Source of the DNA: Cristatella mucedo
Lineage: Eukaryota; Bryozoa; Phylactolaemata; Cristatellidae
Length of the DNA stretch: 64,000 nucleotides
Direction of reading: 5' to 3'
Assembly (NCBI GenBank): GCA_009760855.2
Contig: WPIO01000350.1
Coordinates: 2,501 to 66,500, forward strand
This document shows positions 23,801 through 39,313 of the stretch, piece by piece. The notes under the pieces were generated by a model. The model saw nothing but the letters and a program-made list of their open reading frames with translations, was not told the origin of the DNA and did not search any database. A program made the position numbers and the translations under genes. Numbering within the stretch: position 1 is the first letter of the stretch; each line of letters opens with the position of its first letter.

Positions 23801-26564
23801 CTCTCAGTGACCACAAAGCCAAAGTCACCTGCTAACTGCAACGGCCTTCAGCTGCAGTTCTTGCAAAATCACTGAAGTTGCCTGTGCTGCCTACTACGAA
23901 TGTTTCCTTGTAATGGCTGCGAGATAGTAATGATAGGTTGAAGAGGCATATGCCCCAATTACACAAGAGGTACGTGCTAATTGGTTACCCACTGCCTGGT
24001 TCGCCTACAAATAAACTAAGTGATACTAGGAGTATTTGAATGGGAAGCGACCTCATAGGGCACAACTCTGTGCAAGAATTATGGTCGTAGATAGGCACTC
24101 CAAAATAAAAAACATTCTTTTACCCGAAGGGCGTCTTCACAATCCGTTTAAATACACGCAGCTCCCTGTCAGGGCTCTCTAAGCTTCTACAGCCTCAGCT
24201 GTGTGTACCATTAAAAGTGGCAGACACTTAAAAGCACTCATTTCAGTCGTGTTCTAAGAGGGCAGCAATTAGGATCGTTCGGGTAAACAGCAATGGGACG
24301 AATCGGTCTGCCTGTCATCAAACTTCCATCTTCAAGCAACTTCCAATTCAAGCTGCTTGATTCTGCTGCTGCTGCTGTTGCCACAGATACTGGCGCACTG
24401 CTCAGGGGCAAGTGCTTTTAGGACATGGATAGCAGCTTCCCAGGTGCAAGGGTCCCGATTGGCAACCGGGCTGGCATCGGCACCTCTATAACCATACGTA
24501 ATTGAAGTAGGCGCCTTAACGGCACCAGTGAACTTTACCGATCTATATTCGTGACAACAGCAGCACATCAGAGGTGAGATCAACTACAGCTTACAATCCG
24601 GTTGCATATAGCCTAGCTGGCACCTTTTCTGCCCAGAGGCTGCCTGCAGACACCTAACTGTTGCCTCTTTGAAGTGCTTAGTCAGTAACAACAGATCCGA
24701 TCATTCTACCTCCAGTACTACCAAAGGAAGGGACAGCTGTGGCAGCAGCATCCGATGCTGAGGTGGCTCTAGCTGTGAAGGCGACAGTTGTTGCTAATAA
24801 AGTAAATCAGCAGCTGCAAAACTTGGGCTCCATGTGGCTCTCCACGGAGGAAGCAATAGAGGTTCAAGTTTGGCAGCAGTGAAGCTATGATAAGGGAATG
24901 TTTGTGGGGGTGTCCCCACTAGAGGGCAGCTTGCTGTAGCGAATTGTAGAAAAGGAGTTCCACAGCCTATGTGGCAGAAACAGTTAGGGGCAATAATCTT
25001 AGGCAAATGAACACAATCGCACCTCGGCATGCAATCTCGGAGCTCTCCAAAGATCCATTAACACACACGGGTACCCTGGTCGGGAAGGCTGCCTCAGCTA
25101 CCAATGACGACTTGATTTTCCCAATGTAACATGCTGCCACCATCTCGGGGAAGGCTTCAAAGCCTTTGTAATGTAGAGGTCAGCCAGGTATAACACAATG
25201 GTCCGGTAAGGTCTGGGCTGAAAAGGGCACCGTCTCCAGCATCCTGCTTGATGCCACTCAGACCAAGGGATGGCAGCGAGCGAACGGGCTGAGCAAGCAG
25301 AAGCTGCCACAGTAGGAATGGCTTGCCTGCTCTGGCCCTCATGCCCTGTGTGCTGCAGGCTGCAACACTCGAGGCGTCAAAACAGTGTTGAGCCAGGGCG
25401 TCAGTTCTACTAGTTCTGTCACAACAAGTAGGCAGATCGTGCAGTAGAGACGGGCCCTTCTTATTGCCACCGGCCATAAGCAATGACATTGCCTCAACGG
25501 CTGCAACATCCTTGGCCCGTTAGCATAAGAGTAACAATAAATGTGATACAGCACACTCAGAGAACTCATGCTCTTTTTATGTGGTTTCCAATAGCCACAT
25601 GACAGTTGGGACATTCACGAAAGACGAACCGATCTGCCAAATTCTACAACACCAGCCAGCATTTATTGCAGAAGTACGACAACTAGCAGAGATAGTAAGA
25701 AAGACAGAGAGAGAGAGAGAGAGAGAGAGAAGTAACAGAGGTCTCGACAAAATGTCACGACAAATAATAGGTACATTGCTACATAAGCATGCCTAGATCT
25801 TAGCATTAATCCTTAACTGAACGTATGCAAACGCCATTTTGTATTTAATCAGGCAATTTATAGAATGTTCAATTTAAAATAGGACACATCGCCCCGAGTC
25901 AACGGCCATTGCCACGTGGGCAAGAGGAAGAGCAAAAATGTAAAAAAGAAGTAACACTGGCAATGATGAATTAGGTTGCCAATTTTTTACAATGGCTCTT
26001 CCGGCTGACAGTCGCCATTATGACACGTACACCCTAAATTTGCCACAAACACCTAAAGTTAGTTACGATGCGAAAAGGCTGCATTAATTTTGATTAAAAC
26101 GGTCGTGAGACTTCTGCCATTTTGAGACCATTTATTAGTACTAATGTATATAGATCAGACTTACTTAAATTAATGCAGTTATTCATGCTGTTTCATCAGG
26201 CATATTGCAAGTATTTTGAAGTATGTGTGAGCAATTAGTCAGTGAGTGAGCGATTGAGCAAGTGAGTGAGCGAGCAAGCCGAAAGAGTGAGCAGGAAATG
26301 CAGTGAGTGTGCAAGAGAGTGAGCGACTGGGAGAGCAAGTAAGAGATCAAGTCAGATAGCGAGTGAGCGAACGAGTGAGAGAGCGATCTAGTGACTTAGC
26401 AAGCTTGCATGGATGAGTGTGAGTGAGTATGCGAGTGTGAGTGAGTATGGCTTTGTTTCGCCACTTTTTTCGAACTAAAGCAGTCGACAAACTCGGGAAA
26501 AAGAGTTCAGCTTTATGCACGGCCTCTGCTCCATGCTCGGACGCTGGCCAGAATATATTAGATA

Positions 26565-27197
26565 TCACCGATATCCCGTCAGTTCCTCCCAGGTGAAAGC
26601 GTCAGAGGTGTGCCCAACTGTCGGAAGTGGAGCTCCGTTTGCTGGCAGCACCTGGAGGAGGTCATGGTCATTTCGGCAGGAGGGCCCGTCTGCAGCAGGC
26701 GGCCCGGCAATGCTCCCTGTACCGAGCAGGCATTCAACGATGCACTCGGACCAGGTCAGTGCCTGTAAATCCCTAGTGGGAGGTAGCGGCGATTGTGGCG
26801 ATTCGGCAGTCGGCCAATGGTAGACGACAGCCGGTAGTCCGTTGCTCCTGAAGCCGTGTGTGTAAGTAGCCGTGGTCGTCGGGGCACAATTGCCACTGCC
26901 ACAGGCACTGCTGCAGCCACTGCTTCTGGGTGGCTCGGGCTGGTCTAGCAAGTCGGTGGTCGTTGGTGCAAGCTGGTCGGTGGCGTCTTGTGCAAGCTGG
27001 TCGGTGGCGTCTTGTGCAAGCTGGTCGGTGGCGTCTTGTGCAAGCTGTTCGGTGGTGTCTTGTGCAAGCTGGTCGGTGGCGTCTCGTGCAGGCTTCAGAG
27101 CTGCCCACTGGTGCCCCACTTCGTCAGACGTCGATTCGATAGCTGCAGAAGATACAAGACCGCTGGACAACGACTGCTTACAGAACGATGGTGACAA
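26565..27197 (-). CDS. 210-codon ORF with octapeptide repeats, unknown
   Basis: A minus-strand ORF from ATG at 27,197 carries five 24-bp repeats encoding DATDQLAQ-type octapeptides (one DTTEQLAQ), then a Thr/Pro-rich linker and a C-terminal part with LTWSECIVECLLGTGSIAG. Near-perfect 24-bp units could themselves keep the frame open. The second minus frame also stays open and gives RRHRPACT repeats. No domain recognised. It could be a host exon, a gag-like repeat protein or chance. Confidence 0.3.
   Translation of the reverse strand: MSPSFCKQSLSSGLVSSAAIESTSDEVGHQWAALKPARDATDQLAQDTTEQLAQDATDQLAQDATDQLAQDATDQLAPTTTDLLDQPEPPRSSGCSSACGSGNCAPTTTATYTHGFRSNGLPAVVYHWPTAESPQSPLPPTRDLQALTWSECIVECLLGTGSIAGPPAADGPSCRNDHDLLQVLPANGAPLPTVGHTSDAFTWEELTGYR
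26968..27100 (+). repeat. 24-bp minisatellite, about 5 units
   Basis: Unit GTCGGTGGCGTCTTGTGCAAGCTG repeated with few substitutions (TTCGGTGGTG in the fourth, TCTCGTGCAGG in the last). The period is a multiple of three, so all frames keep phase. Confidence 0.95.
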
Positions 27198-27549
27198 GGC
27201 CTTAAGAGTGTGAGATATACCGCCAGGAGGAGCTGCTTGGCCAGCTGCACTCCGACGGTTCCAGCCTGAGCCTGGGCAAGCACTGGCTATGGCCGGGCTG
27301 TGCTCGGCCCTTGAGCCGACTGCAGCAACAGACGGGTCGGCTGCAGCTGTGGAAGCTGCTGCCGCCTGGCACTGCGAACCTGCATTCTACCCTTCTGATG
27401 AAACGACACGAACTCAGAAGTACACACTTCGTAAACTGACATAAATCGGATCGTCGAGAGTCGCCAGTTTACTTACCTATCAACTCTAACCAGATCCGCC
27501 TTCAACTTTTACAACCATAGACACTCGGACGAATCAAGGCTTACAGCTG

Positions 27550-28430
27550 AAATATTCAAACTTCAAACCTTGCTAGTAAGTTCTAGTCCGGTTTTAGAGC
27601 TCATCGCTTCACAGATTCAGAATTGCTCCGACTTTATTACGACCTTAAGATGGAAGGTTCAGATAGAGTATTTCTGCTTACTCTGCTCGATCTTTCGGCG
27701 GATTTCGATGCCATTGATCCCCCAAGACCTTCTCGAGAGCCTCTATTCTCGCCTATGCGGCAGAGGTACCGAACTATAATAGCCTAAATACTATATCAGT
27801 GGGACACTCCTGAGTATTGATGAGAGTGGAAAAAATACCACTCGACTAACCCTCGAAGTATGGCGTATCTCAGGGCTCTGTTCTTGGTCCGTTTGTATAC
27901 ATGGTTCATTATCTCCCTAGTGTAATTATCGAATCCCTTCTTGCTTGGCAGAAAACTGTATTCGATATGAATGATGATGAAGCCAATGTAATTGTTACGA
28001 GAAAAAAGGGTAATTCGGAATTTAAAAAAGCTAACGCTTAGAACTAGTTCTGTAAGCATAATTTATTGTGCCAGAAATGCAAATGCAATATTTCAAAGGA
28101 CCTTTAATTAGACGGCCTAATAAGCTCTACAGACAATTCTGCATATTTTCAGCTGCATTGGATTGATAGGATTGGGGTTGCTTAGACGTGGATGTTATCC
28201 AGTTTCAACTTCCGTTGTTGAGTTTCAGCTGGGTCAGTTGCTTGTGCGATCAGGCACATTTGGGGCAGCACCCTGCATCTCGCCCTATCTATCAGGAGCT
28301 TCGTTGCTGCCACATCAAATTACTTTACCCAGACCTGCCATGTCAAGAAAGGCAATAAATGGAAGAATCTTTCACGCTCCTATTTTCTTTCATGCTCTGG
28401 CTCCACTCTACCTATAAAAACTGCTCCCTA
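27550..28430 (+). mobile_element. worn LINE family A RT fragment
   Basis: Peptide traces align in order with family A: KLQTLLVSSSPVLELIAS (KPALRKFQSGFRAFHS region), an AAFDTIDHQVLL-like trace around 27,690-27,730 (DAIDPPRPSREPLFSRLC), a GVSQGSVLG-like trace near 27,860, and late C-terminal traces near 28,370-28,415. Many stops and frameshifts; probably one of the oldest copies here. Confidence 0.6.
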
Positions 28431-28975
28431 CCAGTATAGGCATCGTAGCTGCTGTTTTTTTCCAAATGTAATCGTTTATTTTCACTTCCTGCCATTTTAG
28501 CCCAAGGTCTGAGTTACCCTGCCGGTCACTGGCAATAATAGATTTACGGCTTCACCACGTAACCCATGAGAGCTAGGTCACCTGACCTACTTCATGACCT
28601 AGCAGTTCTCCCTCTCCTACACATGTGGTCAGCCATCGAGTGTCTGACCCAAAATAGATAAACAGCAGTGCATTAAATATAGGGGCACGTGTCGTACTGA
28701 CTCAATGCAGCATTCCTAGCATCCTTACTAGCTCTATTCGTATGCTCAGTGTACTTAATAGCTCCACTTGCTATACGTAGTAGCTCTGGTAGAGGCTGAA
28801 CTTGCATGTGCATAGCAGCACTAGTAGCAATGGTAGTATGTACTTCCTATATTATCATTACACGAGCACGTACTGACTTTCTGCTGATGCTTTATATAAT
28901 GCACTAAATCTAAATAAGCACATAAATGAATGAATAAATAAATATTTATACATGCGTATAAATATGTTATATATA

Positions 28976-28978
28976 TGT

Positions 28979-29026
<48 letters not shown>
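28976..29026 (+). repeat. (GT)n microsatellite
   Basis: About 22 GT units, preceded by TATATATG and followed by GTACACAAAGTGTACACA, itself a small palindrome. Confidence 0.95.
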
Positions 29027-29295
29027 ACAAAGTGTACACAATAGCTCTTAAGTTATACCTAGTTTTCATAATAGCTCTCAGGGTATACCCAGTATGGTTA
29101 CTAACTCTACTGCTCTGCATGCATACCTACTAAAAGTCCTTGAATTACTGCCTTGTCTGATCACGAAGCGAACCGCACTCGAGCTAATCAATCATCTGAA
29201 GCCTATGGCGAGAGGCTATAGTCAACCTTAGCCCCAGTTTAAATCCACCAAGTGCACGAAGTAGCTCCAATGACATCTACGACACAACTTTACAA

Positions 29296-32200
29296 TTACT
29301 CACAGTTTTCCTCAATCCGTAAATCAAGGTGCACTCCGTTGGCACCCTCAGCATCGTTGGCAGCAGGCTCTAATTGAGTAGCATCCGCTGACTGCATGTT
29401 CTCAGGTGATGGCTAAACAGAAAAACATGAAAAAAATGGATTTAAACTCGCCACAAAGGCAGCCGTGTGTGCTTTAGCTACATCGCTCATTAGGTCTCCC
29501 ATCCTCACTTCAAATACTTCCGAATAAGGTTTACATCGTTTCACGAACTCGTCTGAGTCCGGTCGCTTCCTACGTTCCCCTCACCTACACAACAACAGAT
29601 CAATCACGTGATATCCCAAATCCCTGGCTTGATGTCCATTTGCTACCATTGCAGGTAACATTCAAGTAAAGCTTAAATACACCATCGTGGCCCTCGTTCA
29701 TTCCGTGTGACTTGCCATTGACTGCAGGTGCTGCCTAAAATCTTGCTCAACTTGAAACGTCAAAAAAGTACCTAGAAAATGTGTCCGACAATCAAATACG
29801 TGGTTATGGTACCTTTTCAAAGACTTATACGTTAGAGTTCCAATCTGAAATTCTATTGACTTCTACAGGAAGTAAAAATTGGTTGTGCGAACAGCATATA
29901 ACTTAGATTTTAACCTGAAGGAACAAATCTGGCAATACAATATTACCCATATTAGCATCGTAAGCGACTTGTATCCCAACTTGACGAACCACGGTAAACT
30001 GCCATGGATGGTTGAGGTTGGTTCAGGAGCATTCTCATCATTTTACAGCTTCTTTTTCAGGGTCGGCTGGTGCATTGCTATTTAAATAACTCATCTAATA
30101 TTTCAGGCATCTGAGTGAAATTTGAAATGTGAAGTCTGCTGTGCTTGTTAGACCATAGTCTTTCATATTTTAAATTTTGTTTCATACAATTGCTTATATA
30201 AGACCATGATCACGGTAATAAAGCTTCAGTATGTTCGATGAAGTATACAGGCAAATGCACCAGTGATTTACGAAACCTCAAGACCGTTTATATCGATGCT
30301 GTCCGTGCGAGAATATCTGCTTCCCTTCTGCTGCTCAGTTTCCCTCCGACCTGTCATCATTGGTGCATAGATACGAGAAACTAGCGTACACGCTCGACGA
30401 GTTTGCACCTCTGACTAAGCACACTGTGTCCCTTGCCCAGACGGCCTATGGTTTATCACAGACATAAAACTAGCTAGGTCTACTAAGGACAAGCTTAGAA
30501 AAAGCATACACACGATCAGTGCTGACTGTGCATCGAAAGGCATACGAGGACTATTGTAGATCTTCCGAATCGATCCTAGCAAATGCCTAGTCTAGCTCCT
30601 TCAAAAACATTGTTAAATCACAGATTCACAATCGAAGACGGTGATGTCGACAATCAACCATCTCTTCAACCATTCCCAGATTAGCTCCTTATCTGATGAT
30701 CTCTGTCATGAACTAGTCGATCGCTTCTCTCAATTCTTTGTCCAAGAAAAGGACAGGATCAGGGAATCTGTCCCCTGCGATGGCAGCAATATGCCTACAA
30801 TGGGGTCCCTCAATTCCTGGCAGCACTTCAATGTCTACATTTAAGAAGGTCACTAGTGATCTCGTCTTGACGTTCTAATCCTAATGAAAGATGACAAGTT
30901 CTTTTGGACCCTATTCCCACTGTCCTGCTCCTACGTTGAAGTGATCTGCTGCTGCAAGGCATATTTAACATCTTTAATATGTCATTAGCACTAGCCTCAA
31001 ATCATGTCCCAGCACCTTTCCAAAATGCCGTAGTCAGACCCCTTCTCAAGAAAGCTACGATAGACAAGGAGAACTTGAGCAACTACTGCCCAGTCTCCCT
31101 TCTATCATTCCTATCCAAAAGACACTAGATCGGGTTATGGTGGACTCGTGTATTGAAACTTCAAAACCTGCTATCAAGTTTTATTCTTGCTTTAGAGCTA
31201 TTCACTCCACAGAATCAGCATTGCTTAGGGTGCATAATGACCTTCTTAGGTAGGAAGTCTTGGGTAGAGTATTTCCGCTCGTTTTGCTCGATCTTACGAC
31301 CGCTTTTTGATACTATCAATCACCAAGTTCTTCTAGAGGGCCATTTGTCACCCCTGGTCATCTTTTGCACTGCTCTGCAATAGTTCAGGTCCTCTCGCAG
31401 TGGGAGACTCCAGACTCTTGACGTTAATGGACAACGATCATCCGTGGTACCTAAGGGGTCCATGCTAGGTCCGGTTCTTTTGACGGTTTGTACTATCCCT
31501 CGTGCGGACGTGATTGCAAAGCACAATCTCGGTTTTCACTTCTATTAGGATGACACTCAGTTGCACCTTTCTTCGATTCCTCATGGTTCTCGAGAACCTC
31601 GAATTCTCTCTACTCACATGCTGCATGTACTGACTACATCTGCAGATTAACGACAGCAACTATTTTTAAACTAGACGATGGTAACACTATCTTAGTTTTG
31701 ATTGCACACCCACTGTGATTCAGAAACTGGAAAGGCTAGCCCACCAAATGGGTGTGCCAGCTTATCTACTATTGAGTCAGCTCAAAATCTACGTGTGGTG
31801 GTCCAAAGAGACCTCTTCATAAACTACTGCCTCAGCTTCACGATCAAGTCTTCCTTCATTCAGATATATAACATTGCTAAAACTTAGGCTTTTTTAGAAA
31901 AGGATGCCACGTCTAAGTTGGTCCATGCATATGTGAAATCCCGTCTTCACAGCTGTAACTCATTGCTTGCTAGCGTATTGCCATGTGCAATCAGGCGAAC
32001 ACAGCTAGTGCAAAACACTGAAGCTAGGCTTGTCTGTCGTGAGCCTAGCAGTTGCCACGTCACGCCACTTCTCGCCGATCAGCACTGGCTAAAAGTCAAG
32101 CTACGGATCGACTTCACGGTTTTGTTGCTCACTTTTAGGTCACTTCAGTCTTCGGCTCCATCCTATCTCTCAGATCTACTGACGACCAGGGCAAGCATCG

Positions 32201-34341
32201 CACAAACAAGCTTATCGCAATCCAGCAGTTTCCCAATACCTCGTACAGACCTCAAATAATTTAGAGACTTATAATTATGTTCATATGCTCACAAAGCCTT
32301 GAACTCTCTCACTACTTGCGTCAGAACATCCCCCGACTTAACCAAAATAAAAAGAACTTAAAAACTCACCTATTTAGGACTGCGTTTAGTGGGCCCCTGT
32401 AATTCTTCCTTCGTGTGCTTATGCATGCTGACACTGTGCATTCTGCCAGTAAATACATTTACATACTGACCCTGTACATGTTAACTTAAACATTGTTATT
32501 TATGATGTTTATCAAGCACGGTATTACTCACCATTCCATCGCATTTCCTTTTGCACAAAACGCATGGCGCCTAGAAAGTGATTGAGTTCTCTCAGGGCGC
32601 TTTATCAAGTGCAGTATTATCATTGTTATTATAATTTCCTTGCTGGGTAGAATGCCACAGTTATAAGAGTGACAAAATATCCCACTCACCAGTGTAACCT
32701 TAGCCGTTGCAATAGCTTCCGTCTGGTGTTGCTGCATCATCGTAAGCTGTGCAACATTTGACGGCACCTGGCTGCTAGTGGGCTCTTTCTTTCTAGCCAT
32801 TCGCACCGTTTCAAAATGTAGCCCAAAGAGAGGCCTTTGAAGAAAAGTAAAATTTTCTTCGGAAAGGTTGGTGACTCCTGTGTCGTGCACTAATTACGGA
32901 ACCACAGATCAATCACAGCACTATTCCAGAAATCACGTCCATGCCATAATGATTTTACATAAAAATCGACACAAAGCTTCTGATACTTACAGAACTTGCA
33001 CAATTCCGGCATTGATCTCTAAAATAGAGAAAATTATATAAACGATGATGACATAATTTGCATATCAATGACCCATCATTTAGTCAGAATAGAACCAAAA
33101 GGTCGTTTGTACGATGCCATAAAAGTCATCTTCAACTCCCTTGACAGTATCTTGCTAATAAATTTATAAACCAGGTTCATTGACATGCCAATGAATACTA
33201 ATTAGACAGGAATACAAATAATGAATACTATCAAGCTTAGCCCAGCATGCTCCAGCACCCAAGAATACAGTGAGACGTACTACTTGGTAATACCTTGGAC
33301 TACGGAATTGCACTGAATCATTCACACGAAAGCAGGCAAGGTACGCAGGAACCAAAAAAAGGGTTCACTGGGGGGCTGTTTGTAGTAGATTTCGGCTAAC
33401 GTCCGATAGTTGATACTACAACGACAAGACACTACACTGTGGCTGGTAATGGAATGTCACTAAGAACGTGATTTCTGGGTTAGAAAGTTGTGTGGTCGAA
33501 CAACGTCACGAGTCACTAGGACGAAGCAAGTACCTTGTATAACAAATAAGCAGAATGCGACTGAAAGTGACAAGAGCCGGAAGCTTCGACCGTCGTTTCA
33601 CATGCAATCTCAAGCTACAGCAGGTGCTCTTTCTTTGACCAACACCTGAAGACTTGAGTTTTGGAGGCATTAGGCATAGACTTGACCCCTGCATTAAAGT
33701 CTCTCTCCGAGACAGGTCGTCTCCCGGGATTCTAAGAAGTGGCAATGCGGCTGCCTCGTCTGACTGTCGAATCGATCGCTCGGTCACGTGATGGGGTAAA
33801 GCCTTATATCCGGCCAGCTGCAGAGTCATTAAAATACTCCCCTGAAGCTGCTGCTACGAAACGGGAAGAAGTCAGTGCTTCAGTGAGCCAGACTTTGCCA
33901 CAAAGGTGCTTTCGAAATGTTCATGGTAACGAAAAAAGTATGCATAAGGCAACAATCTGAGAACGGCTCTCTGCCAGCTCTCGTAAACAACCATCAAAAA
34001 TGATGCCAGTACTCAACCCGAGACTGAATTTCGGCCGTTCAGTTGCCTTAGGTAATAGCCTCAACGCCTGAAATGACAATACGATGGACACCTTCCGGAT
34101 CTCTGTAAGGCTCCACGATGGCCATAAATTGTTCTTGCTAGTCATATGCACGTTAGTCCAAGTTCATTACTGAAGAAATTTGGTATGGCTAAAATTGACC
34201 ATTCGCTCATTTAGCGAAACACAGCAAGGTATGTTTTTTGCATTGAGCTTACCAGCTTTACCCCGGTCGGTGACAAGTAGTAGGCATCGAATGCTCTGGT
34301 ATTTTGCTTACGTCGTCTACGAACGACTAAACGCGTCCAAC
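29296..34341 (-). CDS. MBD (methyl-CpG-binding domain) protein gene, 5' part not found
   Basis: Six minus-strand exons join with consistent phases: 34,253-34,341, 32,991-33,018 (28 nt), 32,690-32,889, 29,683-29,734, 29,509-29,579 and 29,304-29,412, the last running to a TAA at 29,296 if unspliced. The first three build an MBD fold: [13 protein letters not shown], then [13 protein letters not shown] joined to RSMPELCKF, then [17 protein letters not shown]. Conserved are the Trp, the Arg cluster, the Asp and Tyr before SPxG, and the Arg after the exon junction, positions that contact methylated CpG in MeCP2 and MBD4. The loop between the Arg cluster and Asp is short. The tail ([25 protein letters not shown]) is unrecognised. 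MBD4- or MeCP2-like similarity is inference; no glycosylase domain was seen. Donors are mostly GTGAGT/GTAAGT-like; the 29,683 donor is weak. Confidence 0.75.
30280..32640 (+). mobile_element. LINE family A, longest copy, in an MBD-gene intron
   Basis: Starts near the end of an endonuclease domain or linker ([20 protein letters not shown] at about 30,370), then [12 protein letters not shown], the [17 protein letters not shown] linker, RT motifs ([20 protein letters not shown] near 31,020), a diverged palm with an YxDD trace near 31,545, the C-terminal [23 protein letters not shown], a 3' UTR and the AGTGATTGAGTTCTCTCAGG tail with ATT repeats. Many stops. It lies antisense to the host gene, within the intron 29,735-32,689. 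Confidence 0.9.
33019..34252. other. MBD-gene intron, 1.2 kb, nothing further supported
   Basis: Open frames on both strands (33,506-33,829 minus, 33,739-33,960 plus, 33,921-34,151 minus) were inspected. None fits the phase-0 exon boundaries at 34,253 and 33,018, and no domain was recognised. Confidence 0.4.
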
Positions 34342-36177
34342 CTAAAAATGACGACCCTGAATAATGCCAACGAAAGCAAAGCTGCATGCAAGTTCACATG
34401 CTCCATTATTCTAGCACATTGAAAGATTGTGACAGGCATTTTGCTCTCTCAGGTAGCAATGGAAATTTGTCATTACAAAATTGACAGCTAGCAATCATCA
34501 TAAAAAACGACTGACATTAAATCCGTCTGGAGCCGACATTAACTACAATTGGCAGATTTAAAAGCAACCGTCTTTCTTTGGCCACTTTCTGGAAAGCAGC
34601 TAGTTTACACATAACTGATGACATTTAATGGACGTGGTAGGTCGACTGGTCATTTATTAGCTAAGCCCTACCTAGTATTGCCATAGCAATTAAAAGATTC
34701 GGGAACAACTTTATTATGGGAATTCACTGGTGGTTCCTGAATTTTAATAACACAGCCTCACAGATTATGCATCAGCATTCATTCCATTCATCATCCCTTT
34801 CACTCAACTTAGATATATGTAATGTATATTCGACCCTCGGGGATGCAAGCCTAATACAATTTACAGGTTTTTCAAGTATTCGTGTTTCCTCCTATTTCCT
34901 ACCAATTTAGGCACTGCAAGCATTGAACTCGCTAGCAGTAGAGATGCTGCATCAACACACGTCAAGGGGTAGATAACTCGAAGCCCCTGGGCACTGACGT
35001 GCCTCACTCTGAGGAATGCAGAGACATACAAAGACATATCGTTAGATTGGCCTAAAACAAATTAAAACTGTGCTCAAAACATAGACTTAATCATATTAAT
35101 AGTAAATACGAATGGTATGACGCCCTCAGAGAATGCAATCTCTTTCTAGGCTCGTCAGGTTTTCTGTAAAAGAAGCACGGTCAAAGGGTTAATAATAGCA
35201 CGATCAATGGCGACAAGTCCATCCTGGATGCCCAGAGTGACCGAGAGCCGATCTGCCTGTCAGCATACTCAATCCAGTCCTCGTGTTATTCCTACTCTCT
35301 GCGAACGCCTAAACCAGCAGGCGAGAACTAAAGTGGGCAAGGGGGTGCAGCTCCACTTACAATGACGTGGCCCGCCTCATCTTTGTGGTCCGGAGGGTAA
35401 ATTTGCAATCAGTATTTACCTTGAGAATGCATGTGCCAACGAGTCCTTAAATTTCTGAAACTATGCCGATGAGAGTAAGCAAACCTGCATGTCGCTCAAT
35501 TTTCTAAAATAATTTCCTAATGGTCACAATAAAGAAGCAGGATAGACAGGTGGGACAAGCGGTTCAAGGCAGGTGGTTGCTTTAAAGTTCTGCTGTACAT
35601 ACCTGTAACACCCGTAACCCTTCAGGCTGAATTTCCCCTTCACCTTCGTGAGCTAAGCAGCTACTGTGACTTGGATTATTAAGTTTATGGAAGCACAACT
35701 TAGTTTTGTAAGGTAGCTATAACAATTTATTTGTAATGATATGTAAGCTGTAAAAATGCGAAAATTCAGGAGCTAAACTAACATCAAGCAACAGAAAAGT
35801 ATAGCTATACACAAGATAGCCGGAAATCATGATTGTTAAAACTCGGAGCAAAAGATATTTTCAAACAGTTAAGCAAACCAAAACACTTCACTTCAATACT
35901 CAACAATATACAATATAAACAACATATAAAAAAGCAACGTACAACAAACAAATAAACGACGCAACTATTACTAAGCGAAAGCTGTCAGTTCAGGTGACAG
36001 CAGTTGAATTCCAACATGGTCACTTTTAGCAACGAGCTGTCTTTAAAAAACACACTGCCAGCTCCAGTGAAAGTGAAGCTGTTAAAGCTTCCGGCTCAAA
36101 GATGGGAAATGATGAGACTTCTACTTCCGTTGGACAGCTAGCTCTATGCCGCTTACAACTTGTGCAACGGAAGACCA
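34342..36177. other. likely 5' region of the MBD gene; candidate exons unlinked
   Basis: On the minus strand two short segments look like exons: 35,603-35,652 (acceptor GCTGCTTAG, donor GTATGT; frame HEGEGEIQPEGLRVLQ) and about 35,422-35,456 (acceptor TAGTTTCAG, donor GTAAAT; frame KFKDSLAHAFS). Their mutual phase agrees, but a further exon is needed to reach the MBD exon at 34,341. A segment near 34,675-34,743 (EPPVNSHNKVVPESF) also has splice-like ends but the wrong phase. A LINE family A tail lies antisense at 35,085-35,165. Confidence 0.35.
35085..35165 (-). mobile_element. LINE family A or SINE 3' tail only
   Basis: CATATTAATAGTAAATACG..ATGACGCCCTCAGAGAATGCAATCTC is the reverse complement of the shared LINE/SINE tail. 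No adjacent RT or tRNA-like body remains. Confidence 0.6.
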
Positions 36178-39082
<2,905 letters not shown>

Positions 39083-39313
39083 CTTAGGAATTAGCCGGAA
39101 GTTAACTGCGAATACCAAAAACTAGCTAGAGAATTGAATCAATCTAAAAAAAAACAGTAATTAATGATAACCAAAAAATTAAAAAATATTTCTTTATTTA
39201 CGGAAAGATATTAGTTTGTGGAACGGCATGTGATTGACTTGACTGCTTACTGCAACATGGTAGACACTTACTTACGGTAGTACAGGCATGAATATTAGGA
39301 GATGATTACTGAC

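Noticed and set aside
23384-23875. 163-codon plus-strand ORF rich in Leu, Ser and Phe, resembling a multi-pass membrane protein
   Set aside because: It is a translation of the CT-rich tract; all three plus frames look similar.
28976-29026. Possible CRISPR-like or palindromic array around the GT repeat
   Set aside because: It is a simple dinucleotide repeat with a chance palindrome next to it; no spaced direct repeats were found anywhere in the window.
34253-34341. Naming the MBD gene MBD4 or MeCP2
   Set aside because: Similarity is limited to the MBD; no glycosylase or transcription-repression domain was found and the N-terminus is missing.
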